Notes under the pieces: model-generated | What the model was told of the DNA's origin: nothing | Database searches by the model: none | What the model saw: only the letters and a program-made list of their open reading frames with translations | Part shown: in pieces, positions 43,346-51,758 of the stretch | Layout of the letters: every line of letters starts with the position of its first letter | Position numbering within the stretch: position 1 is the stretch's first letter | Position numbers and translations under genes: made by a program | NCBI RefSeq assembly: GCF_900114535.1 | Contig: NZ_FOTK01000028.1 | Location: 21,369-85,368 of the forward strand | DNA from: Methylobacterium pseudosasicola | GTDB lineage: Bacteria; Pseudomonadota; Alphaproteobacteria; Rhizobiales; Beijerinckiaceae | Direction: 5' to 3' | Length of the DNA: 64,000 bases

Positions 43346-44689
43346 TCAGCCGGCCTGGCGCACCGGCGCGGCATCGCCCGGCGCGCTGTAGCGGCTCGCG
43401 CGGCGCGGCAGGCCGAGATGGTCGCGCAGGGTCTTACCCGGCAGCGTGCGGTCGTAGACGCCCCGCGCCTCCAGCACCGGGATCACGAGCGCGATGAAGT
43501 CGTCGAGGCCCTGGCCGATCACGGGGAAGCCGAGGACGAACCCGTCCGCCGCCTGCTTCTCGACCCGCGCGATCAGCAGGTCGGCGACCTCCTCGGCCGA
43601 GCCGATCAGGTCGGTGCGCGGCGTCGCGGTCTCGAGCGCCGCCTCGCGCAGGGTCTGCCCCTTCGCGGCGGCGTTGCGCTTGATGCGGTCCGTGGTCGAG
43701 CGGAAACTGTTCTGGCCGATCGCGCCGAGATCCGGGAACGGCGCGTCGAGGGGATAGGCGCTGAAATCGTGATGGTCGAAGAAGCGGCCGAGATAGGCGA
43801 GCGCGTCCTCGATCGAGATCAGGTCGCGGATCGCCTGATACTTGTCCTCGGCCTCTGCGCGCGTGCGGCCGACGATCAGCCCGGCCCCCGGGAACAGCTT
43901 CACGTCGTCCGCGCGCCGTCCATGGGCCACCGCGCTGGTCTTGATCGCGCGGTAGAGGGCCTGCGCCTCCTCCAGGGGCACGTGATTGGCGAAGACCGCG
44001 TCGGCGTGACGGCCCGCGAGCCCGATCCCCGACTCGGACGCCCCGGCCTGGAACAGCACCGGCTGGCCCTGGGGCGAGCGCTGGATGTTGAGCGGCCCCT
44101 CCACCTGGAAGAAGCGCCCCTTGTGGTTCAGCGTATGCAGCTTGTCGGGGTCGAAGAAGCGCCCGCTCGCGCGGTCGCGCACGAAGGCGTCGTCGTCCCA
44201 GGAATCCCAGAGCCCCTTCGCGACCTCGAGATATTCCTGCGCGATCTCGTAGCGCAGCGCGTGCTCGGGATGGGGCCGGCTGTAATTGCGCCCGGAGCCT
44301 TCGAGCGGCGAGGTCACGGCGTTCCAGCCGGCCCGGCCGCCGCTGATCAGGTCGAGCGAGGCGAATTGCCGGGCGATCGTGTAGGGATCGCTGTAGGAGG
44401 TCGAGACCGTCCCAACGAGACCGAGTTTCTGCGTGTTGGCCGCCAGGGCCGAGAGCAGGGTCAGCGGCTCGAAGCGATTCAGGAAGTGCGGGATCGACTT
44501 CTCGTTGATGTAGAGCCCGTCCGCCACGAACGCGAAGGCGATCCCGTTCGCCTCGGCCTTGCGCGCGTTGCTGATGAAGACGTCGAGGTTGACGCTGGCA
44601 TCGACCGGATTGCTCGGATGCCGCCACGCATTCATGTGGCTGCCGCCGCCCTGGAGCATGAGGCCGAAGGTGAGACGGGTCTGCGACAT
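43346..44689 (-). CDS. NtaA/SnaA/DszA-family FMN-dependent monooxygenase
   Basis: 447 residues. GGGSHMNAWRHPSNPVD near the N-terminus, STSYSDPYTIARQFASLDLI, GGRAGWNAVTSPLEGSGRNY, FQAGASESGIGLAGRHADAV. The AAWRHP/WNAVTS pattern is characteristic of the family branch containing B. subtilis YtnJ/CmoJ and YxeK. It lies directly upstream of the M20 and GNAT genes in the same operon (11- and 33-base gaps), so it is a good candidate C-S-cleaving enzyme acting on N-acetylated S-alkyl cysteines. Confidence 0.9.
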   Translation of the reverse strand: MSQTRLTFGLMLQGGGSHMNAWRHPSNPVDASVNLDVFISNARKAEANGIAFAFVADGLYINEKSIPHFLNRFEPLTLLSALAANTQKLGLVGTVSTSYSDPYTIARQFASLDLISGGRAGWNAVTSPLEGSGRNYSRPHPEHALRYEIAQEYLEVAKGLWDSWDDDAFVRDRASGRFFDPDKLHTLNHKGRFFQVEGPLNIQRSPQGQPVLFQAGASESGIGLAGRHADAVFANHVPLEEAQALYRAIKTSAVAHGRRADDVKLFPGAGLIVGRTRAEAEDKYQAIRDLISIEDALAYLGRFFDHHDFSAYPLDAPFPDLGAIGQNSFRSTTDRIKRNAAAKGQTLREAALETATPRTDLIGSAEEVADLLIARVEKQAADGFVLGFPVIGQGLDDFIALVIPVLEARGVYDRTLPGKTLRDHLGLPRRASRYSAPGDAAPVRQAG

Positions 44690-44712
44690 GGGCGGGTCTT
44701 TCCGGGCCTGGA

Positions 44713-45705
44713 TCAGGCCGCGAGGGCCGAGGCGCCGCCCGCGAGCAGCGTCACGGAGGCGAGGCGTCGGGTGGTCGCGGAGGGCGGCGTGTCGACGATG
44801 AATTCGCGGACCCCGAAGCGGGCCCGCAACCGGTCGAGTTCGCCGCGCACGTCCTCGGCCGTGCCCGACAGCACATGCGGCCTGCGGATCTCGGTGCGGT
44901 AGGAGGCGGCCCCGGCCTGCCGGGCATATTCGGCCGCCTGCTCCTCGGTGCCGAGATTGACGCTCTGGCCGTCGTCGAGGGTGACCCTGAAGACCTTGAG
45001 CGGATCGGTCACCGCCCGCGCCTCCTCCGCGGTCGGGGCCACGAAGGCCGTCACCGCGAGCAGCACTTCGCCCGTGCCGCCCGCCTTCGCGTAGGCGTCG
45101 AGGCTCGCCTCGGTCACCCCCGGGTCGCCGTTGAGCTGCCCGGCGAAGACGAAGTGCCAGCCGCGCGCCGCGGCGAGCCGCGCCGATTCGGGACTCGCGC
45201 CGAGGAGGAACCGCTCGGGCGCGGCCGGCGGCACCGGCAGGGCCGGCGGCGACCCCGCCTCGGATCGGGAAGCGAGATAACCGTCGAGCTCCGCGAGCAG
45301 CTCCTCGAAGCGCGGCGGGCGCGCCGGATCCTGCAGGCGCCGCAGCGCGCGGGTCGCATCGGGTAGCCCCCCGAACGCCTTGCCGATCCCGAGGTCGATC
45401 CGGTCCGGCGCCAGCGTCGCGAGCAGGTTGAAGGTCTCCGCGACCTTGTAGGGGCTGTAATGCGGCAGCAGCACGCCGCCGGAGCCGATCCGGATGCGCT
45501 GCGTCCGGGCCGCCAGATAGGCGATCAGGATCTCGGGCGCAGAACTGGCGAGCCCCGGATTCGCGTGATGCTCCGCTACCCAGAAGCGCTTGTAGCCGAG
45601 ACGCTCGGCATTCTGTGCGAGCGCGATCGTGCGCTGGAGCGCCGCGCCCGCCGGCTCGTCCGCCAGGATGGGGCTCTTGTCGAGCAGGCTGAGCGCGTAG
45701 GTCAT
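44713..45705 (-). CDS. MsnO8/YtmO-like LLM class oxidoreductase
   Basis: 330 residues from ATG 45705; the frame open to 45822 adds a non-conserved leader. Starts with MTYALSLLDKSP, then NAERLGYKRFWVAEHHANPG, RIRIGSGGVLLPHYSPYKVA and PDRIDLGIGKAFGG. The LSLLDKSP and WVAEHH.NP patterns are typical of MsnO8/YtmO-type bacterial-luciferase-like enzymes. It heads the 13-gene minus-strand run ending with cysteine synthase. A possible promoter lies at 45918-45946. B. subtilis ytmO stands in an analogous operon. Confidence 0.88.
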   Translation of the reverse strand: MTYALSLLDKSPILADEPAGAALQRTIALAQNAERLGYKRFWVAEHHANPGLASSAPEILIAYLAARTQRIRIGSGGVLLPHYSPYKVAETFNLLATLAPDRIDLGIGKAFGGLPDATRALRRLQDPARPPRFEELLAELDGYLASRSEAGSPPALPVPPAAPERFLLGASPESARLAAARGWHFVFAGQLNGDPGVTEASLDAYAKAGGTGEVLLAVTAFVAPTAEEARAVTDPLKVFRVTLDDGQSVNLGTEEQAAEYARQAGAASYRTEIRRPHVLSGTAEDVRGELDRLRARFGVREFIVDTPPSATTRRLASVTLLAGGASALAA

Positions 45706-46109
45706 CGCGAGGCCCGATGCTCCAGAGGGCGGGCCGAGATACCCGAGCGCCGGATCCGTGACCGGGGGGCTGGTTTGAGGATCGTGATCAGCACAATGGA
45801 CCGCCTGGGCTCCGGAATTCACGACCGCCGTGTCGTTGCTTGACCGTTGCTGCCCCAGCGGATGTCACGGCAGAAGATCGCGCAAAGAAACGGCTAAGCA
45901 TTTCTTCTGACCCGACAATTCTCCGGCCGGTTCATGCCCGCGTCAACGACAGTCGATCCCAAAGATGAGCGGTGTTTTAGGGGTTTGATTTGCTTGCCGC
46001 CGGATCGACTGAAAGATTATTTCTCGACCGGCGGCCTCGCCGGGGCGGCCGCATCGCGCCGAAAGGCTTGCGGCGGCCTGCTCCGTTCGCCCCCCTCGCC
46101 GCTCCGCGC
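45706..46109. other. Promoter-bearing intergenic region of the 13-gene run
   Basis: 404 bases between two minus-strand transcription units. The left half is the upstream region of the gene starting at 45705, with a candidate promoter at 45918-45946. The right half should contain the end of the 46110 unit; the GC-rich part around 46020-46070 can form stems but has no clear U-run. No gene is called. Confidence 0.5.
45918..45946 (-). promoter_or_regulatory. Possible sigma-70-type promoter for the 13-gene run
   Basis: On the minus strand TTGACG (45946-45941), a 17-base spacer and GAGAAT (45923-45918). Both hexamers are reasonable matches for alphaproteobacterial housekeeping promoters. It lies 213 bases upstream of the start at 45705. 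Confidence 0.4.
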
Positions 46110-47432
46110 TCAGGCGAGTCGGGCGCGCGGGCGAGTAGCCGGCTCGGGAAGCGGCGGCAGTTCGAGATTGGAGCGGAAATCGTCGCCGATGTAATCGGTG
46201 TCGATGAGGGCGCGCCGCCGCAGCTCCGGCAGGAGGCCGTTGAGCAGCAGATCCTCCTGGTCCGGGTTTCCCAGGCCATGCAGGGTCAGCACGTCGACGG
46301 CGCCGGCCCGGAAGCGCTCCTCGATGGCGTCGGCCAACTGCTCCGGGGTGCCGGCGACGGACCAGTGACCGGTCTCCTGGGCCTCGATGATGAGCGCACG
46401 CAGGGTCAGGCCCTGGCGGGCGTAGCGCCGGAAGATCTCCACGCGGCCGCGCCGGCGGTTGATGCTCTCGACCTCCGGCAGCAGCGCCGCGGGGAGCGGC
46501 GCGTCGAGGGGGAGGCCCGCGAGGTCGACCTGGCCGCCCAGCATATCCGCGAGCTTGAGGCGGCCCTGTTCGTAATCGATCCGCGCGTGCTTCTCCCGGA
46601 GCCGACGGGCCACATCCGCCTCGGACTCGCCGATGACGGCGTGGAAAGAATTCATCACGCGCGGCAGGGCCTCGCCGCGCCCGTAGGCTGTGGCGCGGCG
46701 GCGAAGCTCCGTCGCGAAGGCGACGGCACCCTCCAGGGTCGGTTGCGCGGTGTAGACGATCTCGGCGTAGCGGGCCCCGACGCTCACCCCCGCCTCCGAC
46801 TGCCCGGCCTGGAACAGCACCGGCCGCCCCTGCGGCAGCGGCGGGATGTTCAGTGGCCCCGCGACGGCGAAGTGCTCCCCGCGATGGTCGATCCGGTGGA
46901 ACTTCGCCGGATCGACGGCGATCGCCCCCGATCCCTTGCGGTGGGCCGCATCCTGCTCGTTCGCGTCGAAGAGGGCGTTGACGACTGCGATGAACTCCGC
47001 GGCGCGGGCATAGCGCGCCTCCGGGCCGGGGAGCGCCTGGCCGAAATTCTCCTCGCCGACCGAGGAGGTCACGGCGTTCCAGGCCGCGCGGCCGCCGCTG
47101 ACATGGTCCAGGGTGCCGATCTGCCGGGCGAGATTGTAGGGATGGTGGAAGCTCGTCGATACGGTCGCCACCAGCCCGATCCGGGACGTCGCCTGGCTGA
47201 GGGCGGCGAGCGCGATGAGCGGTTCCTGCGCGCCGGCGGTTCCGGCCAGGCCCGCCGGGTCGATCTGCAGGAGGTCGGCGGTGAAGAGGCCGGTGATTGT
47301 CTCGGCCTCCGCCTTGCGGGCGAGTTCGACCGCGCGCTTCACGCCGATCGTGGGATCGCCGTCGTTCGATGCGGCCACGACGTTGGCGGCACCGACCAGG
47401 GTCTTGAGGCGGCGGGGGCGGCCCCCCGTCAT
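46110..47432 (-). CDS. Divergent NtaA-type FMN-dependent monooxygenase
   Basis: 440 residues from ATG 47432, which places LKTLVGAANVVAASNDGDPT at the normal N-terminus; a TTG at 47510 would add a non-conserved leader. STSFHHPYNLARQIGTLDHV, GGRAAWNAVTSSVGEENFGQ and FQAGQSEAGVSVGARYAEIV are clear family regions. The usual GHH.AAWRHP near the N-terminus is replaced, and the C-terminus ends in an Arg/Pro tail. Substrate specificity probably differs from its paralogues. It pairs with a GNAT gene upstream. Confidence 0.86.
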   Translation of the reverse strand: MTGGRPRRLKTLVGAANVVAASNDGDPTIGVKRAVELARKAEAETITGLFTADLLQIDPAGLAGTAGAQEPLIALAALSQATSRIGLVATVSTSFHHPYNLARQIGTLDHVSGGRAAWNAVTSSVGEENFGQALPGPEARYARAAEFIAVVNALFDANEQDAAHRKGSGAIAVDPAKFHRIDHRGEHFAVAGPLNIPPLPQGRPVLFQAGQSEAGVSVGARYAEIVYTAQPTLEGAVAFATELRRRATAYGRGEALPRVMNSFHAVIGESEADVARRLREKHARIDYEQGRLKLADMLGGQVDLAGLPLDAPLPAALLPEVESINRRRGRVEIFRRYARQGLTLRALIIEAQETGHWSVAGTPEQLADAIEERFRAGAVDVLTLHGLGNPDQEDLLLNGLLPELRRRALIDTDYIGDDFRSNLELPPLPEPATRPRARLA

Positions 47433-47547
47433 GGCCGGCACCGAGAGATGGTCGCGGCACGCGATGCGCGCGGCCTCCGGGAACACATGGCTCTTCGGCG
47501 CCGGTGCCAAACCCCGTCCGGGGTCGGTGAGGTCCGGATCATACGGC

Positions 47548-48174
47548 TCAGGCCGCCGTCGCGCGACGCGACGCGAGGCGATCGAGAACCTTGCGTTCCT
47601 GTACCTCCTTCAGGGCCAGGACGCGCGCGGTCGCCGCCTCGAAGGAGGCGGCGGGCGGATAGACCGGCGAAGTCCCGGCCTGACCGGCCCGCGCCCCGAT
47701 CGGCTTCTCGAAGGGGAGGGAGCGGTACAGGGTGGGGTCCGCCGCCGTGTCGAACAGCGGCCGATAGCCGAGCCTGCGGTAGAGCGCGGTCGCCTCCGGC
47801 TGGCGAAACCCCGTGGTCAGGTAGGCGCGCGTGTAGCCGAGGCGGCCCGCATGCGCCTCCAGCGCCGCCACGACGCGCTGCGCCAGCCCCTGGCGGCGCA
47901 GGTCGGCCCGGGTCCAGATGCGCTTGAGCTCCACGGTCTCGTCGTCGTGGCTCATGAAGGCGCCGCCGGCGATGGTCTCTCCGTCCCGGACGATCAGCAG
48001 GAAGTCGCCGAGCGGCGGTTGATAGACCTCCGCCGGGTAGCGCAGGATTTCGGACCATGCGCCTCCGGGACGGCCCGCCGTGCCGTAGCGGCTGTCATAC
48101 TCGGCGACCAGCGCCTCCAGGAGCGGTTGCGCGGCCGCCTCCAGGGGAGACGATCGGATGATGACGCCGGCCAA
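47548..48174 (-). CDS. GNAT-family N-acetyltransferase (copy 2)
   Basis: 208 residues from TTG 48174, chosen because GGAGG lies exactly 6 bases upstream; the open frame extends to 48324 without a good site. It parallels copy 1 at 41586: ILRYPAEVYQPPLGDFLLIV, IAGGAFMSHDDETVELKRIW, motif A RRQGLAQRVV, motif B YLTTGFRQPEATALYRRLGY, PLFD. The C-terminal ~55 residues (Ala/Val-rich, charged) are extra. It precedes an FMN oxygenase, forming a second GNAT + NtaA module. Confidence 0.86.
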   Translation of the reverse strand: MAGVIIRSSPLEAAAQPLLEALVAEYDSRYGTAGRPGGAWSEILRYPAEVYQPPLGDFLLIVRDGETIAGGAFMSHDDETVELKRIWTRADLRRQGLAQRVVAALEAHAGRLGYTRAYLTTGFRQPEATALYRRLGYRPLFDTAADPTLYRSLPFEKPIGARAGQAGTSPVYPPAASFEAATARVLALKEVQERKVLDRLASRRATAA

Positions 48175-48626
48175 AGCCTGCCTCCGTCGAAGATGAGCAG
48201 CGTTTCGCAACACGGAATCCGAGGCGCCGAGGCGAATGCGCGGTCGCGATGTCGATCCCGACTGCGCTCCGACGGTGCACGCTCGCTCCCCGGTGTGCCC
48301 CGCGCTGCGCTCGTAACATCCCAAAGGTTTGAAGAAGATCGATCGGGTTGCGCGCCGAGGATCCTCAAAGCATTCCAGCGTCTATCGGCCGCCCATCAAC
48401 GGCCGGCGATGGTCTCATCATCGTATGGCGGCACCTCGAAGGTCAATGAAAGCTTAATGCATCTTTGCGCCATTTCGTAGGACGATAACGTCTTCAAGGC
48501 CCGCGGGAAGAGAGATCGATATTCTGTGCCCCTGGGGCCGCGAAGCCGGTCCACGCCGCGACCAAGTCCCTGCGACCAAGTCCCTGCGACCAAGTCCCTG
48601 CGACCAAGTCCCTGCGACCGATCCGG
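48175..48626. other. Intergenic region with tandem repeats
   Basis: 452 bases between the GNAT start and the end of the TAXI binding-protein gene (both minus strand). The part near 48440-48500 is AT-rich and could hold the GNAT promoter; no consensus pair is convincing. The 14-base tandem repeats at 48560-48619 lie beside the upstream gene's stop. No gene is called. Confidence 0.55.
48560..48619. repeat. Four and a third tandem 14-base repeats
   Basis: Perfect unit GACCAAGTCCCTGC at 48560-48573, 48574-48587, 48588-48601 and 48602-48615, then GACC. It starts 7 bases beyond the stop of the binding-protein gene at 48627. No spacers, so not a CRISPR. Likely replication-slippage DNA. Confidence 0.9.
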
Positions 48627-50012
48627 TCAGCCCTCTGACGCGGAGGTCGGGCGCGGGCCGGGCTGGCCCGGGTCCAGGTGGCGGAGATCCGCGATCGTCG
48701 CCCGGGCGGTGTCGAGGGCGATGGCGACGGCCGACATCGTGGCGGCGTCGGGGGCCCGCTCGCAGGCGTAGCGGACCGCGTCGCCGGCCAGGCGCTCGAC
48801 CTCACGGGTGAGATCGGCGATCGCCGCCGGGTCCCGGGCCGCCCGGGCCTGCTCGGTGATCTCCAGGAGCCGCTCCACGATCTCGTCGATGTGCTCCCGG
48901 CGCAGCCCGGCCAGGCGCTGCCGGATCCAGGCCAGCACAGAGACCAGCCCGCCCGCCAGCGCGCCGAGCAGGTAGAGCGTGTCGCCGTAGCGCTCGACGA
49001 AACCGTGCTGCTCGCGCTCGTAATAGTCGATCGCCCCCGGGTGGATCGGGATCCGGGCGCTGGTGGCCGCCACCGTGGTCTCGTAGGCGGGGGCCTGGAC
49101 GTAGTCGGCGGCCTCCGTGGCGTTGGCCGCCTCCGTGCGCTTCTCGAACAGCTGCTGGGTCATGTCGGCCGCCACCGCGCGGCTCAAGGAAGCGCGGGCC
49201 ATCAGGCGATAGGAGGCGCCCACCGTCTTCACGTCGTCGGCGGGCAGCTTCGGCCGGCCGCCGAACAGGCCGCCGGGGATGGCCACCGCCTGGAGCTTGG
49301 GGAAGCGCTCGATCACCGCGTCGTCGTCCTCGACGGCGACGAACTCGACCTTGCCGCCCCGGGCCACCGAGCGGACCGCCGCCACCAGGTCGAGGGCTTT
49401 TGGGGCCGAGGGCGCGATGATGCTGATGAAGGCGTCGATCCGCTTCTCGCGCAGCGCCCCCGCCACCGCGTCCTCGGCCACCGGCACGAGCACGACCGCG
49501 CGGTCGCCGGGGCCGCCCCCTGCCCCCGGCTCCAGGGTCAGGCCGTAATAGCCGAGGATGCTCTTGAGCAGCCAGATATCCGCGTCCCGGTGGCCGCCGA
49601 TGCCGAGCCGCTTGCCGGCCAGGTGCGGGAAATCCTTGATGCCGGCCTGCTCGGGCGAGGCGATGAGCATCGCCTGGTCGCGCAGGATCGCCAGGGTGAG
49701 GCCGTTGGTCGGCAGCAGCACGTCCGGCCGGACCACCGCCAGGTCGGCGCGCCCGTCCTGCAGGGCGGCGGCGCTCTCGCGTACGTCGTCGAAGTCGAGG
49801 ATCTTGAGGCGCAGGCCGGTGCGGCCGGATTCCAGCGCGTTGGCGTAGGCGCGGATCAGGCCGGGCTCCGTCCCGTCCCGGGGCGCGACCGCGACGGTCA
49901 GCACGGTCGCCTGCAGGAGATACCAAGCGAGGAGGGCGGCGGCGGCCAGGAGTGCGACGGCGCCGGCCAGCAGGGTCTCGCGGCGCAGCAGCCAGGACAG
50001 GTCGGTGGGCAT
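48627..50012 (-). CDS. TAXI-family (TRAP-type) solute-binding protein, membrane-anchored
   Basis: 461 residues. A transmembrane helix (about 14-33) is followed by a TAXI-type binding domain: LTVAVAPRDGTEPGLIRAYA, ILDFDDVRESAAALQDGRAD, LAGKRLGIGGHRDADIWLLK. A second helix (around 345-365, LYLLGALAGGLVSVLAWI) leads into a cytoplasmic ~95-residue helical tail. TAXI proteins normally deliver ligand to TRAP permeases, but no DctM/DctQ genes are present. The tail and the cyclase gene upstream (51-base gap) suggest a sensory rather than transport role (inference). Confidence 0.85.
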   Translation of the reverse strand: MPTDLSWLLRRETLLAGAVALLAAAALLAWYLLQATVLTVAVAPRDGTEPGLIRAYANALESGRTGLRLKILDFDDVRESAAALQDGRADLAVVRPDVLLPTNGLTLAILRDQAMLIASPEQAGIKDFPHLAGKRLGIGGHRDADIWLLKSILGYYGLTLEPGAGGGPGDRAVVLVPVAEDAVAGALREKRIDAFISIIAPSAPKALDLVAAVRSVARGGKVEFVAVEDDDAVIERFPKLQAVAIPGGLFGGRPKLPADDVKTVGASYRLMARASLSRAVAADMTQQLFEKRTEAANATEAADYVQAPAYETTVAATSARIPIHPGAIDYYEREQHGFVERYGDTLYLLGALAGGLVSVLAWIRQRLAGLRREHIDEIVERLLEITEQARAARDPAAIADLTREVERLAGDAVRYACERAPDAATMSAVAIALDTARATIADLRHLDPGQPGPRPTSASEG

Positions 50013-50063
50013 CGGCCTCTCGGTGGGTCACGTCCGCGCCCTCGGCGCAGCTGGGAGGAGTGG

Positions 50064-51413
50064 CTACAGCGCGAGTTCCGGGAGCGGATCGACGTCGCGG
50101 AGGCGGATTGGTGTTGGCTCGGCCTGGCCCGGGGGCTCGACGGAAAAATAGGCCATTGGCTCCCGGCGGCCGCGCAGGGGCTCGCGGCTGACCTCCCGCC
50201 ACAGGGCGGTCGCCGAGCCGGCGGCGCGCCGGACGGCCTCCGAGGCCAGGATCGGGACGCCGTGGGTCTTGGTCGCCTGCTCCAGGCGGGCGGCCACGTT
50301 CACCGTGTCGCCCAGCACGGTGAACTCGTAGCGCGCCTCCTCGCCGATGATCCCGCTGAACACCTCGCCGCAATGGAGGCCGATTCCGATCCGCACCGTG
50401 GCGGCGTGCTCGCCCTTGAGGTTCCAGCGGGCGATGACCTCGACCAGGTCCGTGGCGAAGGCCACCGCCCGGGCGGCGTCGTCGGCTTGCGCCTCGGGCA
50501 GTCCGAACACCACCAGGGCGCCGTCGCCGATGAACTTGTCGACGACGCCGTTATGCAGCCGGGCCACGCGCATCACCCGCCGCCGGAACGCTGACAGGAA
50601 GGCGGAGAGTTGCTGCGGGTCGAGGCGCTCGGCCAGGGCGGTGGAGCCGCGCATGTCCACGAAGGCGATCACCGCCTGCTGCCGCCGGCCGGCCCGCAGG
50701 CTGCCGTCGTCGTCGGCCAGGCGCGAGACCAGCTCCTGCGGCAGGAAGCGCGACAGCCGGCGCCGGCGCCCCGCCTCGCGCATGGCCGAGACGGCAAACA
50801 GGATCAGCACCAGGACGAGCCCGGCGAGCGCCGCCCAGATCAGCAGCGCGATCCGGGAGACCGCCGCCTCGCGCCGCTCCATCAGGGCCGATTCCTGGGC
50901 CTCTATGCGGCGCACGACGGTGCGGATCTCGTCCATCAGGCGCCGCCCGTGCCCTTCCCGGACGAGGGTCCGGCTCGCCTCGATGTCGCCGCTCCGGTGC
51001 AGGTCGATGCTGGTGCCGAGCTCGCCGAGCTTTTCCCGGATCAGCAGGATCAGGCCGTCGAGTTCGGCGCGCTGGCTGTCGTCGTCCCGGAGCAAGTCAT
51101 GCAGGCGGGCGATCTCGCCGTTGACCTTGGACCGGCCGTTTCGGAACGGCTGCAAGAAATTCTCGTCCTCGGTGAGCAGGTAGCCGCGCTGCCCGGTCTC
51201 GGCGTCCTGGACCGCCGACAGCACCCGGCCGAGGCGCCCCTCGACCGCGAGGGCGTGGCGCACCGCCTCGCTGCCGTGCTGCTGATAGACCGAGGCGCCC
51301 ACCGCGATGCCCAGCATCGCCAGGATCACGGCGAGGCCGGCGATCATCCGGTCGACGGTTTTGGAGCGTCCCGGCACATGCTCGATCACGTCCAGGGCGG
51401 CGCGGGCGGTCAT
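50064..51413 (-). CDS. Class III adenylate/guanylate cyclase with CHASE3 sensor
   Basis: 449 residues from ATG 51413. TM1 at ~21-45, periplasmic CHASE3-like helical domain ~46-185 (AVQDAETGQRGYLLTEDENF is its signature), TM2 ~190-210, then a class III cyclase domain ~240-425. Metal-binding Asp253 (AFVDMRGSTALAERL) and Asp297 (KFIGDGALVVFG), and YEFTVLGDTVNVAARLE, are intact. It should make cAMP (or cGMP) in response to an extracytoplasmic cue. Likely co-transcribed with the TAXI binding protein. Confidence 0.9.
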   Translation of the reverse strand: MTARAALDVIEHVPGRSKTVDRMIAGLAVILAMLGIAVGASVYQQHGSEAVRHALAVEGRLGRVLSAVQDAETGQRGYLLTEDENFLQPFRNGRSKVNGEIARLHDLLRDDDSQRAELDGLILLIREKLGELGTSIDLHRSGDIEASRTLVREGHGRRLMDEIRTVVRRIEAQESALMERREAAVSRIALLIWAALAGLVLVLILFAVSAMREAGRRRRLSRFLPQELVSRLADDDGSLRAGRRQQAVIAFVDMRGSTALAERLDPQQLSAFLSAFRRRVMRVARLHNGVVDKFIGDGALVVFGLPEAQADDAARAVAFATDLVEVIARWNLKGEHAATVRIGIGLHCGEVFSGIIGEEARYEFTVLGDTVNVAARLEQATKTHGVPILASEAVRRAAGSATALWREVSREPLRGRREPMAYFSVEPPGQAEPTPIRLRDVDPLPELAL

Positions 51414-51758
51414 GGCGTGGCCGTGCAGGATCGGAACGTGCACGCGCCGGCGATCCCGCGAGCCGGGGCCGCTGGCCGTATGGGCTGGCGCATGATCGCG
51501 CTCTGCGCCGCGGGCACAGCGATCTCCTGTCTCAATGGCGTCGGCGGACGATCCGGAACGGGCCGACGGATGGAACCGCCAGCACAAAAAACGGCCCCAG
51601 CTTTTGTTCCCGGCGCATCAGGTCACCATCGCGTGCGAAAGCCGAGTCCGGCGCGCCCTGCCGCGATCGTGATCCGCTGTGTCCGTGCCGGACGGTTGTC
51701 GCGTCGTCCGATCTTCGACAGCACGCGACGGAGTGCGATAGGCCCCCCTCCCCGACCG
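51414..51758. other. Intergenic region upstream of the cyclase
   Basis: 345 bases between the cyclase start and the stop of the glycanase (both minus strand). GC-rich; it probably carries the cyclase promoter, but I see no clear -35/-10, hairpin terminator or small gene. Confidence 0.5.

Noticed and set aside
48560..48619. CRISPR array
   Set aside because: Repeats are 14 bases, directly adjacent with no spacers, and no cas genes are present.
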